Below are positions 50,102-60,946 of a stretch of 64,000 bases of DNA, piece by piece. Numbering within the stretch: the stretch's first letter is position 1; every line of letters begins with the position of its first letter. Source of the stretch: Platycnemis pennipes. Taxonomy: Eukaryota; Arthropoda; Insecta; Odonata; Platycnemididae. Position numbers and translations under genes: made by a program. A model generated the notes under the pieces. It had not been told where the DNA came from, ran no database searches, and saw only the letters and a list, made by a program, of their open reading frames with translations. The DNA is taken from positions 81,576,645 to 81,640,644 of the forward strand of contig OW121853.1 of assembly GCA_933228895.1 (NCBI GenBank), read 5' to 3'.

Positions 50102-50872
50102 AAGGTGCCCAGTGGTCAGGGAAAATCTGGAAATCAGGGAAGAGTCAAGGAATTTGGAAAAGAAAAAAAGTCAGGGAATTCTGCGTCCGGAATTCAAGTG
50201 GCTTAATCAGTCCATCTTGTCAACAGAGATTAAACAGAGATATGAAAAAATGGCCCGTTTCTGGTAGTGATGGGGCGAATCCAAAATTTGATCGAATCCG
50301 AATCCTGTTTTTTTATCGAATCCTAATCCCAAATCCTAATCCTCCTCAATTTTATAAAATTCAAATTTTCCTTTTATCTGTAAATTGTTAAATAATGCTT
50401 CCTTTCTCTTGAATTCTATAATTAAATCCAACAAGCCGAATGTTATTTCTTAAAGTAATTAATAAATGAATAATGGTCATATAATTCCCACTCACTGAAA
50501 TTAAAGACATGTTCCAGAGGAAATATAAAGAATTGGTCATTTCGAAAGTAAATCAAAGTTTAATTTTTCTTATACAAAATTGAGAATTAAACAGGAACAG
50601 ATTACAAGTTTTTGTTAAGAAAATGCAGCATTTTCACTCTGTCAGGATCTAATCAATTCATTTTTTTTTTATCGACCAAATTTCCAGCAGTACTGAAGGC
50701 TCTTTCTAAAAATACTGTTGCTGGAAGAATTCAGAGGAACTTTTTTGTTAGAATTTTCAAATTGGGGAACGTCAAAGAATTAATTTGTGGACAAGAATTA
50801 TTGTTTACAATATGCTGTGTAAACATTTCCTACCATGGTATTCATGATGTAAATGCTAAAAACAAGCAATTA

Positions 50873-51815
50873 CAGTAAGTCCTCTGCTTACGCGATTCCG
50901 AGTTACACCGATCCGGAGTTACACGGATGTTCAGTTAGGCCGGTGACATGCTTGCGTTTCTGCACGTTTCTGTTGCCACAATATATTCAACCGCGTGACA
51001 ACCCGCTACTCATTGCCATGCCCTCAAGAGTTGATGCTGAACTACTGGTGTTTGGAATGCCAACTCTCTTTTAAGGCATTGCATAGTTCGATAGGTGATA
51101 TTTCACCATCATGATGGTGAAAAAGTCTGATGTGATCAGGCATCAACGTCTTTTTTCAGCGTAGTTTGACCTTCCTAAGTCGATATGCAGTTAATTATCT
51201 ACTCCATAGATGACGCCTGTTGTCCATTACAGCAAAAAGGTTTTGGGTAATTATTATTATTTTAGATATAAATACCCAGTGAAAGAAAGGTTGGATTTGT
51301 GTTACTCTCGGCTTTTTCGTATTATGTTAACTTAACGGCCTCTCAAAAGATGGAATTTTCTGTAATCGTCGCTGATTACCGCTGTGAAAGCGGCACTGCT
51401 AATGCTTTCAAAGTGGATAGGTAAGTTGTGGTGTTTTGACTTACGTGGATTTCTACTTCTTTTTTGCTACAATGGACAATAGGTGCCATCTATGGAGTAG
51501 ATAATTAACTATGCGTCGACTTACAGGGAAGGTCAAACTACGCCGAAAAAAAACGTTGATGCCTGATCACATCAGACTTTTTCACCATCATGATGATAAA
51601 ATATCGCCTATCGAACTATGCAATGTCTTAAACTAGAGTTGGCCTTCCAAACACCTGTAGTTTGCCATGAACTCTTGTGTGCTTGGCTATGAGTTGCAGG
51701 TCGTCACGCGGTTGAATCTGTTGCGGCAAAAGAAATGTGGAGAAACACAAGTGGTCTGACATCAATGTGTCAGAGGGGTGGCAACTAAGTGGGGTTCCAT
51801 GGTTGACCAAGTTTT
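50873..51815. repeat. Large foldback, arms of about 350 bp
   Basis: Sequence from about 50880 to 51240 recurs inverted at about 51470-51815. Shared landmarks are TTGCATAGTTCGATAGG, TCAACCGCGTGAC and TTAATTATCTACTCCATAGA. The left outer end reads TA then CAGTAAGTCCTCTGCTTACG, a Tigger-type end. The arms differ at about one base in ten, so it is not new. Confidence 0.7.
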
Positions 51816-51889
51816 AGGCGAAGCGTCCCTTGTTGCCTTTTCTTCACGATTATTTGGAGATGTTAGTTGGTGGCTTACTTAAGTGCTTT

Positions 51890-52653
51890 TTTGAGAAAAG
51901 TGTGTTTGATGAAGCTAAAACTTCTTTCTAATTGATGCAAATCGATGTGACAAAATCTGAGAACTTGATGACCGCTAAGAATGTTAACATTGGTATAGCA
52001 GCTAGTGAGGAGTAAAATAGACTTGCCTGAAAAAGACAAACTTCTCTTTAGAAATGAGTGTAGGACATTTCTAGTCAAAGCATAAACTTGTGAAGGCAGT
52101 GCGCTGTCTTACACCATCAATTACGCTCAGTGAACCTGAGAAGTGCAAGTGTTCTATGAAAACTTGTCTGACACTATTAATGGAGCATGAACAGATCACT
52201 GCAATTCAAGCTGAACATGCAAATCTTCAGTTTTCTAGATGCCACAACTGTGCTTGGAAAAATTCTAGGAGGGTTCGATAGAGGAAAAAACAATTTAGAT
52301 AACGTTTTGTACTCAGCCATGGGCAAAAAGAAGACAAAGATATTTGACATTGTGTCACGATTTTACTTATATTGTCCATGGGAATGCCTTTGTTGAGAGC
52401 AGCATCTCCATGAACAAAGGCAATGGTAGAGGACATGTTAGATGATACATTAATAAGGCCTTGTCCTATTTGGGACTGCATTTCCCATCACGATGGTGTT
52501 GTATCATAATTACTAAGGCCATGGTGAGGTATGTGAAGATCAGCACATGTGCGTTACAAAGCTGCCTTCGAAGCTAAGGCTCACATAGAAAGGGATAGAA
52601 AGAATGAGTTACGGATCCAGAGGAAGGAAAGAAAGAGAAAGGTGGAGGAATGA
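51890..52653 (+). pseudogene. hAT-type transposase C-terminal relic
   Basis: After frame changes the + strand reads, in order, FLDATTVLGKILGGFDRG, IVHGNAFVESSISMNK, DMLDDTLI, ITKAMVRYVKIS and a Lys/Glu-rich end HIERDRKNELRIQRKERK. This order matches a hAT-like family whose C-terminus carries a HGxAxVERxFSxNK phrase. Stops separate the blocks. It probably belonged to the surrounding element. Confidence 0.5.
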
Positions 52654-53378
52654 GAACAGTTGAAGCTATAAAAGAAGAAGACACAAGCTTAATAATAATT
52701 ATTATTATATTAAGCTTAATTAGTAATAATAATTCACTTAATAAAATGAACAAAGAAATTAGCAAAAGATCCAAAAAATAATTAAAGTATGTCTATTATG
52801 CTAATCCAACCTATAGTTCTCCATGATTGTCTTTTTGTTCATTTGTTAGTTTTGATCGGAGGCTAAATATTTTTTTTTTTAATTTGCTATGTTTTATGAT
52901 TTTTTTACTGTAAATTTGTGTTCCTGTTATGCCTGAAACTGCATTTTACATGAAGACTCACTGTGGAAAATGCAGATTAGCACAAAACAAATGCATCCTG
53001 AAATGGTTCAAAAGTTAGGGAAATTCACAAATTTTGGTCAGGGAAAAGACGGAAAATAAAAAACTAAAATTGCTGGGTACCTTGGGATATATCATTTTAT
53101 AGTGACCTTAGTTTTCAAATTTAATGTCACAATTGTTGAATCCTAGCTGTGTTTCAATAATTCTTTGAGAATTATTTGAAAATGGGTTCAACAAGTATTA
53201 CATAAACAGTATAAAACTAATTTGCATGGATTTCACAGCTGCTGGATTCATATATAACTTCAAAATTTAAGTGTAAAATATCCCTTGTCTTTAGAAATTT
53301 ATTGCTTTTGTTATTGTTAGATCTATTTGTGATTGTATGTATCATAGAAACTGTACATTGTGCATTTCATTTTTCCAG

Positions 53379-53594
53379 GGTGGTAGATTTTGTGAATTTG
53401 ATGTCTTATGACTTTCGGTTTTACGTGTGGTACTTGCCAATGACTGGTTCAAATGCACCTCTTTTCCGTCGGTCTGAGGAGGAAGGCATATTTTCAACTC
53501 TCAACACCAACTGGTCAGTTGCATATTGGCGGCACCTTGGAATGCCAGCATCTAAAATTGTTGTTGGTGTACCAACATATGGACATTCCTTTAC
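53379..53594 (+). CDS. Cht11-like chitinase, exon 6
   Basis: Encodes VDFVNLMSYDFRFYVWYLPM, the GH18 MxYD strand, then GSNAPLFRRSEEEGIFSTLN and KIVVGVPTYGHSFT. The last is the usual GVPxYGRxF strand with His for Arg. The acceptor is TTTTCCAG. The donor AC|GTAAGT leaves a split Thr codon completed at 54050. Confidence 0.94.
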
Positions 53595-54049
53595 GTAAGT
53601 TTATAAATATTTTTTCCTTGTCTTAAAAAGTGTCCAGCATAAAATAATGATGCTTTAAAAATAACCACAGATATAGCCTTTGAAGCTTGAGGTGTATTTT
53701 GATAATTTAGTTTTTATCTTGTAATATTATCACAATATGACTGCATCCAACCACTGCTAATCAGTGTGCTGCGATAAACAGAGCAGGCTCAGTGTAACCT
53801 TCATGCCAAATCAATTGACTGGAACTTGAATTTTGTGAGGAAGAGGAAAGATGACTGGGGAATGCATATTATGTTGACTTTAAAATGAGAAATATTTGTG
53901 AGAGAAATCGAGTTTCTCATGACAATAGATTCCATGTGATTTGTTAGAGAAACCAAAAACTACAGGGTTGATGAACATTCAGTGGAATGCAGACTGTTTC
54001 ATGGTAAATATGCAATTCTTTATTTTATAATTATGTTCATGTGTTACAG

Positions 54050-54257
54050 ACTACGCAATCTCTACAACAATGGTCTTGGAGCTCCTGCAGTTGGTGAAGG
54101 TCTGATTGGAAATGAGGGATTTGTAACGTTTCCTGAAGTTTGTGCATTCATTGCTAATGGTGCAACAAGAGTTTTTGATGAAGAAAGCCAGGTTCCCTAT
54201 GCCTACTTGGGAGATCAGTGGATTTCTTATGATGATCGGCAAAGTGTTAGGAGGAAG
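54050..54257 (+). CDS. Cht11-like chitinase, exon 7 (last visible)
   Basis: Encodes LRNLYNNGLGAPAVGEGLIG through VPYAYLGDQWISYDDRQSVR, the alpha/beta insertion and following strand of GH18. It ends AAG|GTAAGA in phase 0, so coding must continue. The expected GxxxWxxDxDD strand and the stop were not found in the remaining 9.7 kb. They lie beyond the right edge, or the gene is broken by the transposons. Confidence 0.9.
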
Positions 54258-54531
54258 GTAAGATAGTACGGCTATACTGTTTAGAATAATATCTTTTTCC
54301 AACCCCCAAAGTCTAAAGAATTTACCACTTGGTGGGCTGTACTCCAAGGTGATGGGTGTGATGAATAAGCACAAAATACATGAAAGAAAACACTCACTGA
54401 AGTTTGTAATTAATATTTTGATGGCTGTGGAACAACTGTGAGTTAATGGTCGGTACTTTTTTGCAAGTAAATCTGTCGATATTTACTAGATGGTATTCCA
54501 TTATCAATGAATTCACTGAAAAAATATTTGA
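54258..54531 (+). other. Intron sequence, no gene seen
   Basis: Start of the intron after exon 7. Confidence 0.5.
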
Positions 54532-54662
54532 AAATACCACAAAAAAATCATAAAAACGGTACACAACCTGGATTTGAACAATTGACTCATATTCAGGTCA
54601 AATGATGATCAATTGTTGAAACTTGGCTTGTGTATCGTTTTTGTGATTTTTTTGTGGTATTT
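54532..54662. repeat. 131-bp near-perfect palindrome
   Basis: Arms of about 55-60 nt: AAATACCACAAAAAAATCA and its inverse TGATTTTTTTGTGGTATTT at the outside, TTGAACAATTGA/TCAATTGTTGAA inside. The central loop is about 20 nt. It is likely a small foldback MITE. Confidence 0.7.
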
Positions 54663-55730
54663 GTAGAAGTCTCTACAGTAAATACATTGTACTTTTTTCT
54701 CCTGCAAAATGTTGTGTGTAGATTGCGATTGCATGTTCATGAAATTTTACTACTGGCTTGTAATAAGGTTTATTCTCACAGGGTCCTGAATTTTTGTCTA
54801 AATGGATATGAAATATACAGTAAAACTTCGTATTTACATAATTGAAATTTACGTTTTCCCACAATTTAAAACGTTTTTATCACATCCCAATCAATTTCCT
54901 ATATCTTCAACATATTTAGAACCCTGTATTTACACCACGACTTTTCCATTTTTCCCCACTGTTTGCATTAATGTGGGTTAGTATGCGATTGATTAAAAAA
55001 ACAAAATTCCTTTCTATGACATTTAGCTCTGCATATCAGTCTGTGTAAAATACTGTTTTATCTCGTTTCTTGCATATACACTTCAAAAACAAGAGAGAGA
55101 GAGAGAGGGCAGTAATGTGCTTCGTTTTACGGAAGAATTTGAACTTAGCGGCGTAGCAGGACAGTACACAGTGCCGCTAGTATTGCCGACGGAAAGACGA
55201 AATATCACTCGCTATCGTGTCAGCGATCGTGAGTTGTGATCGCGATTGAAAAGTGATCAACATCACGGGAAAAGATTCCTACTGTGAAATGAATGCGTAT
55301 AGGATGCAATTTATAATTTAGGAACACTTGCGGGAGTGTATTTAAGCTGTACCAAAGTTCATATTGTGAAGAATGAAAATAGATTTTTACCCAGACATTA
55401 TGAAATGTTAAAAATACATGAACTTAACTGGTGGACGATAAAAGGGGATCATTCATATGACCATTGTGCTGCAATAATTCAACAGTTTTACTACACGTTA
55501 CTACAAAACAAAACTTATTGCAACTATTTTTATCGATTGAAAACCGCATTAAATAAATAAAATTGTTTTGTTGAGAAATTTGTTGTCATTGGATAACTGC
55601 TTGCGCTGGCCGACAAGCGAGATAGATCAATTTCTCTTGTTGTTGTTTATGTTATCCTTAATTACTGCGGAACGTAAATTTTATTTTAATTGGAAATGGG
55701 AAATGTATGTGAATTACAGTATTTTCAGAT
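54663..55730 (+). other. Intron or spacer with (GA)n microsatellite
   Basis: AT-rich. A short (GA)8-9 run lies at about 55091-55107. A 74-codon ORF at 55336-55560 has no motif. No chitinase exon was recognised. Confidence 0.45.
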
Positions 55731-57165
55731 GACTCGAGGGTTTTCAGGTTTCTTCGGTGTTGGTTCATCCCTCTGGATGACAGTTTCAGCATTCTAGATG
55801 CCATCTTCAGGGCTGAAGATGACATCGCATCAAATTTCCTATATCTTTGTTCTATATATTTCCCTTATCTTCGTACTATATACAGTCGGATCCGGATTTA
55901 AGGTTTTCTCATTTAACGTTTTTCCGCATTTAACGTTTATTTTTTGAGGTCCCGATTCATTCCCTATAAAAACAATGTAAAAATTGTCCTAATTTAGCGT
56001 CTCCGCATTCTACGTTTTTCCTCATTCTAGGTCGTAAAAAATTTTCCCGCACAAGATTTTTTACCCGATTTAAGGTTTATTCATGACGATTCATGTAAAT
56101 GATTATCCATACATCAGTGATGACTATCACCAGCATTAGTTTTCAATAGGTCGACGGTCCTTAAGGTTTCGCTTTAAGATGCTTGTATATGTACAATGAA
56201 TGAATGTATAATGAACATACGAACATTAAGATATTGTATGCTCTTGGTAATACATTCATAAATGTAAAACCGCATTTTCCCCTATAGTAGGTTTAACCCA
56301 ATGATGATATGCCATGTTACGCAGTTGAAATCATCGAAAGTTTCCCGGGCGCTGTGTAGAAAAAATGAATGTGGAACTGCGCGCCATGTGAGAAACTTGC
56401 ATGTGCAACAGCAGCTTAATTTCTCGGAGCTACAAATCAAAATTGATTGCTAAATAAGGCATTCTCATTATGTCGTACCATCAGTAATATTCTCATCATC
56501 GGAAAGTATCAATATTTTGCGAAATGAAATGTCTTTCTTTCGCTCGTCTTTAATGATCCTATGATGATGATTTGTCGAGTACATAGCCGCCTACACCTCG
56601 CTTTTATAGAATAAAATGGGTGTAAAAATGCATCGAGATCACTGAGAAATGTGTAAAAATGGAATTTTTAACGTTGATAACCATCCACAATAACATTCCC
56701 AGTGGGAATTTTCCTTAACTCCATTTTTCTTAGGAAAATTTCTAACATCTATTAGGTGCTGTAGTGACAACGACATAAAATTCAACCCCAGAAAATGCAG
56801 AGGTTAGCTTCATGCTAAGTTACGGCCGCACAAAAAAAGGCGGGAGGGTTCAATTACAATGTGTTTTGCCTAAAGGTTCAAATTAGAACATTTACGAGTT
56901 AGGGTTGGATGGTCGGTAGTAAGGGTTTATTTAGTTGCGTAACAGATTTAAAAAATACAATTTATTATATAGCCACATTTGAAGCCAGTGAGAAGTGGCT
57001 CAGAAAAGAGAGTTGGTGACTTCTTTGTAAATCATATGCTCCTCAGCAGTCGAGTCGGCAGTGTTACAAGGAAACACTTTTCAACAAGACCACTGATCGA
57101 CCAATACCAGTCTCCTGGGTGCTATTGGTTTATAGAGAGCAGAGGCTGCTGGCTTTGATTTTGGG

Positions 57166-57522
57166 ATGGCTTCAAAAAGGAAATCTCTTAGCTTCGAAGA
57201 GAGGATAAAAATTATTGAGGAGGTGGATAAAAATCCTCACTTAAAGAGAATTGACTTGGCGAAGAAGCTGCTCATGCCAGTAACAACATTGAACAACATC
57301 ATAATGAAGAGGGAAGCAATTTTAAGAGAATCCACAGCATTAGGTGTTTTATCTAAGCATCGTAAGCACTCAAAAAAGTCCTCGTTTGAGGAGCTGGAGA
57401 GCCATTTACATTGCATTGGTGAGAAAGGCAATTGTATCAATAAATTGTGGGCAGCAACAAGCCAAAATAAATTTGATACAGGCAATCCATTTCGTTGTAA
57501 GCGCATGGGAAAGTGTGAATAG
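57166..57522 (+). pseudogene. Tigger transposase N-terminal remnant (CENP-B HTH)
   Basis: The 118-codon ORF starts MASKRKSLSFEERIKIIEEV and continues LKRIDLAKKL and VTTLNNIIMKREAIL. This is the first helix-turn-helix of the CENP-B-type DNA-binding domain used by pogo/Tigger transposases to bind their TIRs. The second half, from about residue 75, loses similarity and the DDE domain is missing, so it could at most encode a DNA-binding fragment. The ATG at 57166 fits the domain start exactly. Confidence 0.75.
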
Positions 57523-57586
57523 TGCAACCATCTAAAATTGTTTTGCCAAAGGGGGGTTCCTGAATACCACTGAAACAGAATGTGAT

Positions 57587-57940
57587 TTGCAAACTTTTGT
57601 GGGCGATAATGAATGGCAAACTTTGAATTCAGAAATATCGTTCAGTGATTTTGTTGAATGTGATGATAACCTGCAGACCAGTGGCATTGTTTCAATAGGG
57701 GAATTGTGTGGTACATCAAATGAAACAGATTCTAACTGCAGTGAGAATGAGGATGAGGAAGAGCTGACAGTGGCTTATACCTTTTCGGAGGCTGTGGTTG
57801 GACTTGAGAAATTGAAATCACTCTTTTCATCCATTGAGAATAATCAATTTACTTTACTGATGGTTTCAAAACTGGAAAGGAGCTACTTCTTAGTTATAGT
57901 AAAAAAAATAAGCAGAGTAAAATTTCAGATTTTTTTTTAA
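57587..57940 (+). pseudogene. Tigger transposase acidic C-terminal remnant
   Basis: After a frame change, an ORF rich in Asp, Glu, Asn and Ser (for example NETDSNCSENEDEEELTVAY) is followed by FSEAVVGLEKLKSLFSSIEN. This resembles the acidic linker and terminal helix common at the end of Tigger-type proteins. It is in the same element and strand as 57166-57522, so the two are probably the ends of one gene with an internal deletion. Confidence 0.5.
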
Positions 57941-58504
57941 AGTAGCTGTTCAAAAATATAATTAGTCTCTCCTAAAAGTTTTAATATTGATATTGAATTC
58001 CTGAGTGGTCAGAAGGCTAAACCATTGTATGTTTGGTTAAGGCATTTTCATTTTTGGTTCATTTTTCAAATATTTTCGTTTTGTCACTGAATCCAACCTT
58101 CTTTGGGAAGAGCATATAAAACTAATGAAAACTTTTTATTGTTTTATGTGACCCCTTTTAGTGACTTTTATATTTTTATATTTATTATATTATTATTTAT
58201 TATATTCTAATTATATTTTCTTTTTGTAGAAAGCTGTTCTAATTATTACAGACCCTAAAACCTCAAAAAAATTGTAAGTCCGCATTTAGTGTTTTTCCGC
58301 ATTTAGTGTTTTAAATTTTGTCCCCCCTGAAAAACCTTAAATCAGGATTCTACTGTATTTCCTATACTTTGGACCTGAAGAAGCCATCTGGAATGCTGGA
58401 GAAACTGTCATGCAGTAAGATGAACCAACGCGGAAAAAAATGGAAACCCTCGATCTTCTAATCACCGGGAAGCCCTTGCAGCAACAAGAATATTTTCAAT
58501 TTAG

Positions 58505-58711
58505 GTGTTAATAAATATTGTGGATTCTCATGATACAACTCGCACTGGTGTAGCGAAACATCTAAGATTACCGGTCTCTACATTGTATGAAATTATGAAA
58601 AATTGCGAAGTGATTCAGAAACATGCTAGCTTGTGCAAGCATCTGTCGAACAAAAGAAAATGTCGAGAAATCATGGTATATAGGAATACCAACTTGAAAA
58701 GAGGTTTTTAA
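58505..58711 (+). pseudogene. Second CENP-B HTH fragment
   Basis: IVDSHDTTRTGVAKHLRLPV, then STLYEIMKN, aligns with the helix-turn-helix at 57166 but is clearly diverged. There are no TIRs of its own nearby. It is a leftover of another Tigger-type element just outside the foldback. Confidence 0.5.
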
Positions 58712-58919
58712 GTTTTAGATCGTCCTATATCACCGTGAATGGCTTCGTCATAAGAGGAAAGGCATTGCATAATTTATAAGTTTGGGAATTATGGTTTTGG
58801 CAACCTCCAATGTTTGGTTGGGTCAGTTGAAACATTGGTAGAAATATAACATACGAAAATAAATCAGTACAGAGTACAAATAAAAGTACTTAGTTAATTC
58901 CACAATTTATTTTGAATGA
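58712..58919. other. Spacer, no gene seen
   Basis: Short AT-rich stretch between transposon fragments. Confidence 0.4.
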
Positions 58920-58927
58920 CTCAACCG

Positions 58928-58990
58928 GTTTCAACCTTTGCAGGTCATCATCAGGAGTGAAACACAGAGGGAGAGGGACGTGAATATATA
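58928..58990 (-). promoter_or_regulatory. TATA box plus hammerhead-like core, best copy
   Basis: On the minus strand TATATATTC (58990-58982) is followed 35 nt later by CTGATGA (58954-58948). Next come ACCT-GCAA-AGGT, a 4-bp stem with a GCAA loop, and then GAAAC (58932-58928). The conserved hammerhead core order CTGANGA, helix II, GAAA is complete. Penelope-like elements are known to carry such ribozymes near their ends. Confidence 0.5.
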
Positions 58991-59256
58991 CCTGAAGATT
59001 GTAGAAGGGGTGAGGGGAAGTAATATCAAAACACAATGAGAAAGAGATGGGGGAAGGGAAGGAAGAACAATCCAGAAGGAACCAACTAGGGCAAACCGCA
59101 TTAGACTATGAAGATGGAGGTGGGGGAACCGGAACGGAGAACAAGGGGGAAGAGGTTGACAGAATTAGGTCATTACGCAGGTGGTTACAATGTACATTTA
59201 GATAAGATACAATTTCAAAGTTTTCTAAGAAGTCCAATTTTTACCACTGTCACATA

Positions 59257-60378
59257 CAGGTATACCTCACCTTACGTCGTTAATTGGTTCCATGAGATGC
59301 GACGTAAGTCGAATTTTGACGTCCAAATTTGAACTAACTCCAAGAAAACCACTAGTAATGGAATGTTTACGCGTCATTTTCATAAAATAAACATACTTTC
59401 TAGTATATTATAGTAAAATATTACTAACCAATAGAAGACACAAAACAATACCATTTGAAACACATCGCGAATGCATACAACATATTTGTTCTCATATATG
59501 CCTCCGCTCTTGTGGGTGATGCTTTTTGAAATCTAGACAGCTATTGTAACATTCGCACTGCTCATCCATCGAAAGTTTCACATCCAACTCTATTTTAATT
59601 TTACCAAGGTATAATATTTAATGCTGTAACCTAACTGAATGGCGATATTTATGTTGTCCTTTGTTGCTGGTGGACGATGAGGTGGGTACGATGAGATGGT
59701 GACATCGCGGACGTAGATGGCTGAGGATCGCCCCCATATCGATGCGTTTCAAAAACTGGTCGAGAGTGCCTTGAACTTTCTTCTTATTTTCAAGGATTAT
59801 TTTGTACGGGTCAAAAGCTTTGTGACATGCCCCCATAATCTTTGAAAAGCGCTGAGCATTTGGATCCACCTCTTCAAACAACGCGAGACATTTTTCCATA
59901 CAAGCGAAGGGCTCCTCCATGTAGTTGATCGTAAAGGTTTTTGCTTCATCTTCTGGCTGTTCCACTTCACTTCTTTGCTGAGCGTGAATTTCCATCAAGT
60001 CCTCATTTGTCAGGGGCTGTTTGTCTTTCTCAAATAATTCCACAAAGTCCTCCTCTTCCAAGACCATTTCCAGTAAACTGCTCGACGACACTAAGGATTC
60101 ATTGATTTCACCTTCATCAAAACCCTTGAAATTACTCACAAATTGTGGGCACAGCTTCTTCCACATGCCATTCATAGCCGAGCTTTGAACATCATTCCAT
60201 GCAGCTGCAATGTTTTGTATGTCCTTGTAGATGTCATATCCCTTCCAGAAGTCACGGACTGTAAGAGACTCTTCAAGATCAGTAGCGGCTATTACTTGTC
60301 GTAGTGTATGTTTCATGTAGTAGCGCTTGAAGGTGGCAATAATTCCCTGGTCCATTGGCTGTAGGAGAGAGGTGGTAT
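59257..60378 (-). mobile_element. Tigger-like element, 3' part only
   Basis: A TIR-like end CAGGTATACCTCACCTTACG starts at 59257 after TA (59255-59256). ACGTAAGTCGAATTTTGACG follows a little inward. The minus-strand transposase tail lies above it. Similarity stops near 60378, so the 5' half is gone. Confidence 0.65.
59618..60378 (-). pseudogene. TIGD1-like Tigger transposase, C-terminal third
   Basis: The ORF from 60355 begins MDQGIIATFKRYYMKHTLRQ and is preceded in frame by NTTSLLQP, the family's conserved NTTSLxQPMDQGxIxxFK junction at the end of the DDE domain. It then has LTVRDFWKGYDIYKDIQNIA, MNGMWKKLCPQF and GFDEGEINE, all recognisable in Tigger-derived proteins. The open stretch is long (245 codons) but lacks the catalytic Asp residues and the DNA-binding domain. 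It is a truncated remnant, and a host-recruited gene is unlikely without its N-terminus. Confidence 0.8.
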
Positions 60379-60690
60379 TAGTGATGGTCCACTAGAAAAG
60401 TCCACTAGACTGCTAGAAAAGAGTGGAGTAGCTGTGACTCCTCGGGATATTAATGTGGTGGTTTCAACTTGCCTTCCACATCGCAGTACTACAGCCGTTA
60501 AAGTAAATGTTACCACGCCTGTAGTGAAATGAGTGTCGCTGTACCGACCACTGTGGTCTCCACCTTCATTCATATGAAGAAGAGCTGCTGCCCTCTCCCT
60601 CGGGTGATAAGAAGCGTAATTATTGGTGGCCTTTCGTCACCAAATTACGGCATCATCACAGGTTCTGTATTATTTAGAGGCCTACCTTTG
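60379..60690. other. Spacer between two transposon fragments
   Basis: Contains a short repeated phrase (GTCCACTAGA twice near 60388-60405). No gene recognised. Confidence 0.4.
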
Positions 60691-60692
60691 AT

Positions 60693-60946
60693 ATGACATA
60701 TGAGGATTTTTTTGAGAAAAACTACAAGTTTTGTAATCACTACAATTTCAATGATTTCTTCGGTGAAGCTGAACTTTGGTACAACCAATGGGAAGGACAA
60801 ATAGTGCCAAATTCCGAACTGAAGGAGATAGAACTAGTTGCATTGGTTAAAGAAGCCCAGTTTTTCCACCCATCCATAAAACTTGCGCTACTTATCTCAC
60901 TTGCACAGCCCTGCACAACGTGCACCATCAAAAGATCCTTCAGCAC
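60693..60946 (+). pseudogene. hAT transposase C-terminal fragment, cut by a LINE
   Basis: The reading frame gives FNDFFGEAELWYNQWE, then LALLISLAQPCTTCTIKRSF and STL. LAQPCTTC-T-(I/V)-(K/E)RSFSTLR is the conserved hAT dimerisation-region phrase of ZMYM1/THAP12-like transposases. The match breaks exactly at STL, where the neighbouring non-LTR element's 3' end begins. The rest of the domain would lie beyond that element, outside the window. The N-terminal part is also absent. Confidence 0.75.

Larger units (their letters stand above)
50102..53083 (+). mobile_element. hAT-like element with nested repeats
   Basis: Left end AAGGTGCCCAGTGGTCAGGG; the right end, inverted, reads AAGGTACCCAGCAATTTTAG. 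GGATAT stands outside both ends with one extra base, so the duplication is not exact. Inside are a hAT-family coding relic (51890-52653), a foldback (50873-51815) and a TAGTGATGGGGCGAATC end at about 50267 that suggests a further insertion. Confidence 0.5.
55883..58355 (+). mobile_element. Tigger/pogo element, internally deleted
   Basis: Left end CAGTCGGATCCGGATTTAAG and, inverted, right end CAGTAGAATCCTGATTTAAG. TA flanks both (55881-55882, 58356-58357). Subterminal zones repeat CGCATTTAACGTTT/CGCATTTAGTGTTT. It is 2473 bp and carries the two ends of a transposase gene without its catalytic middle. Confidence 0.85.
55733..58460. repeat. Inverted-repeat arms enclosing a Tigger element
   Basis: About 55733-55830 and about 58370-58460 are inverted copies. 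Shared landmarks are GTTGGTTCATC, GACAGTTTC, CAGCATTC and GATGCCATCTTCAG. The Tigger element at 55883-58355 sits in the loop, so an older foldback was the target. Each arm, read outward, contains CTGAAGA...GAAAC. Confidence 0.65.
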
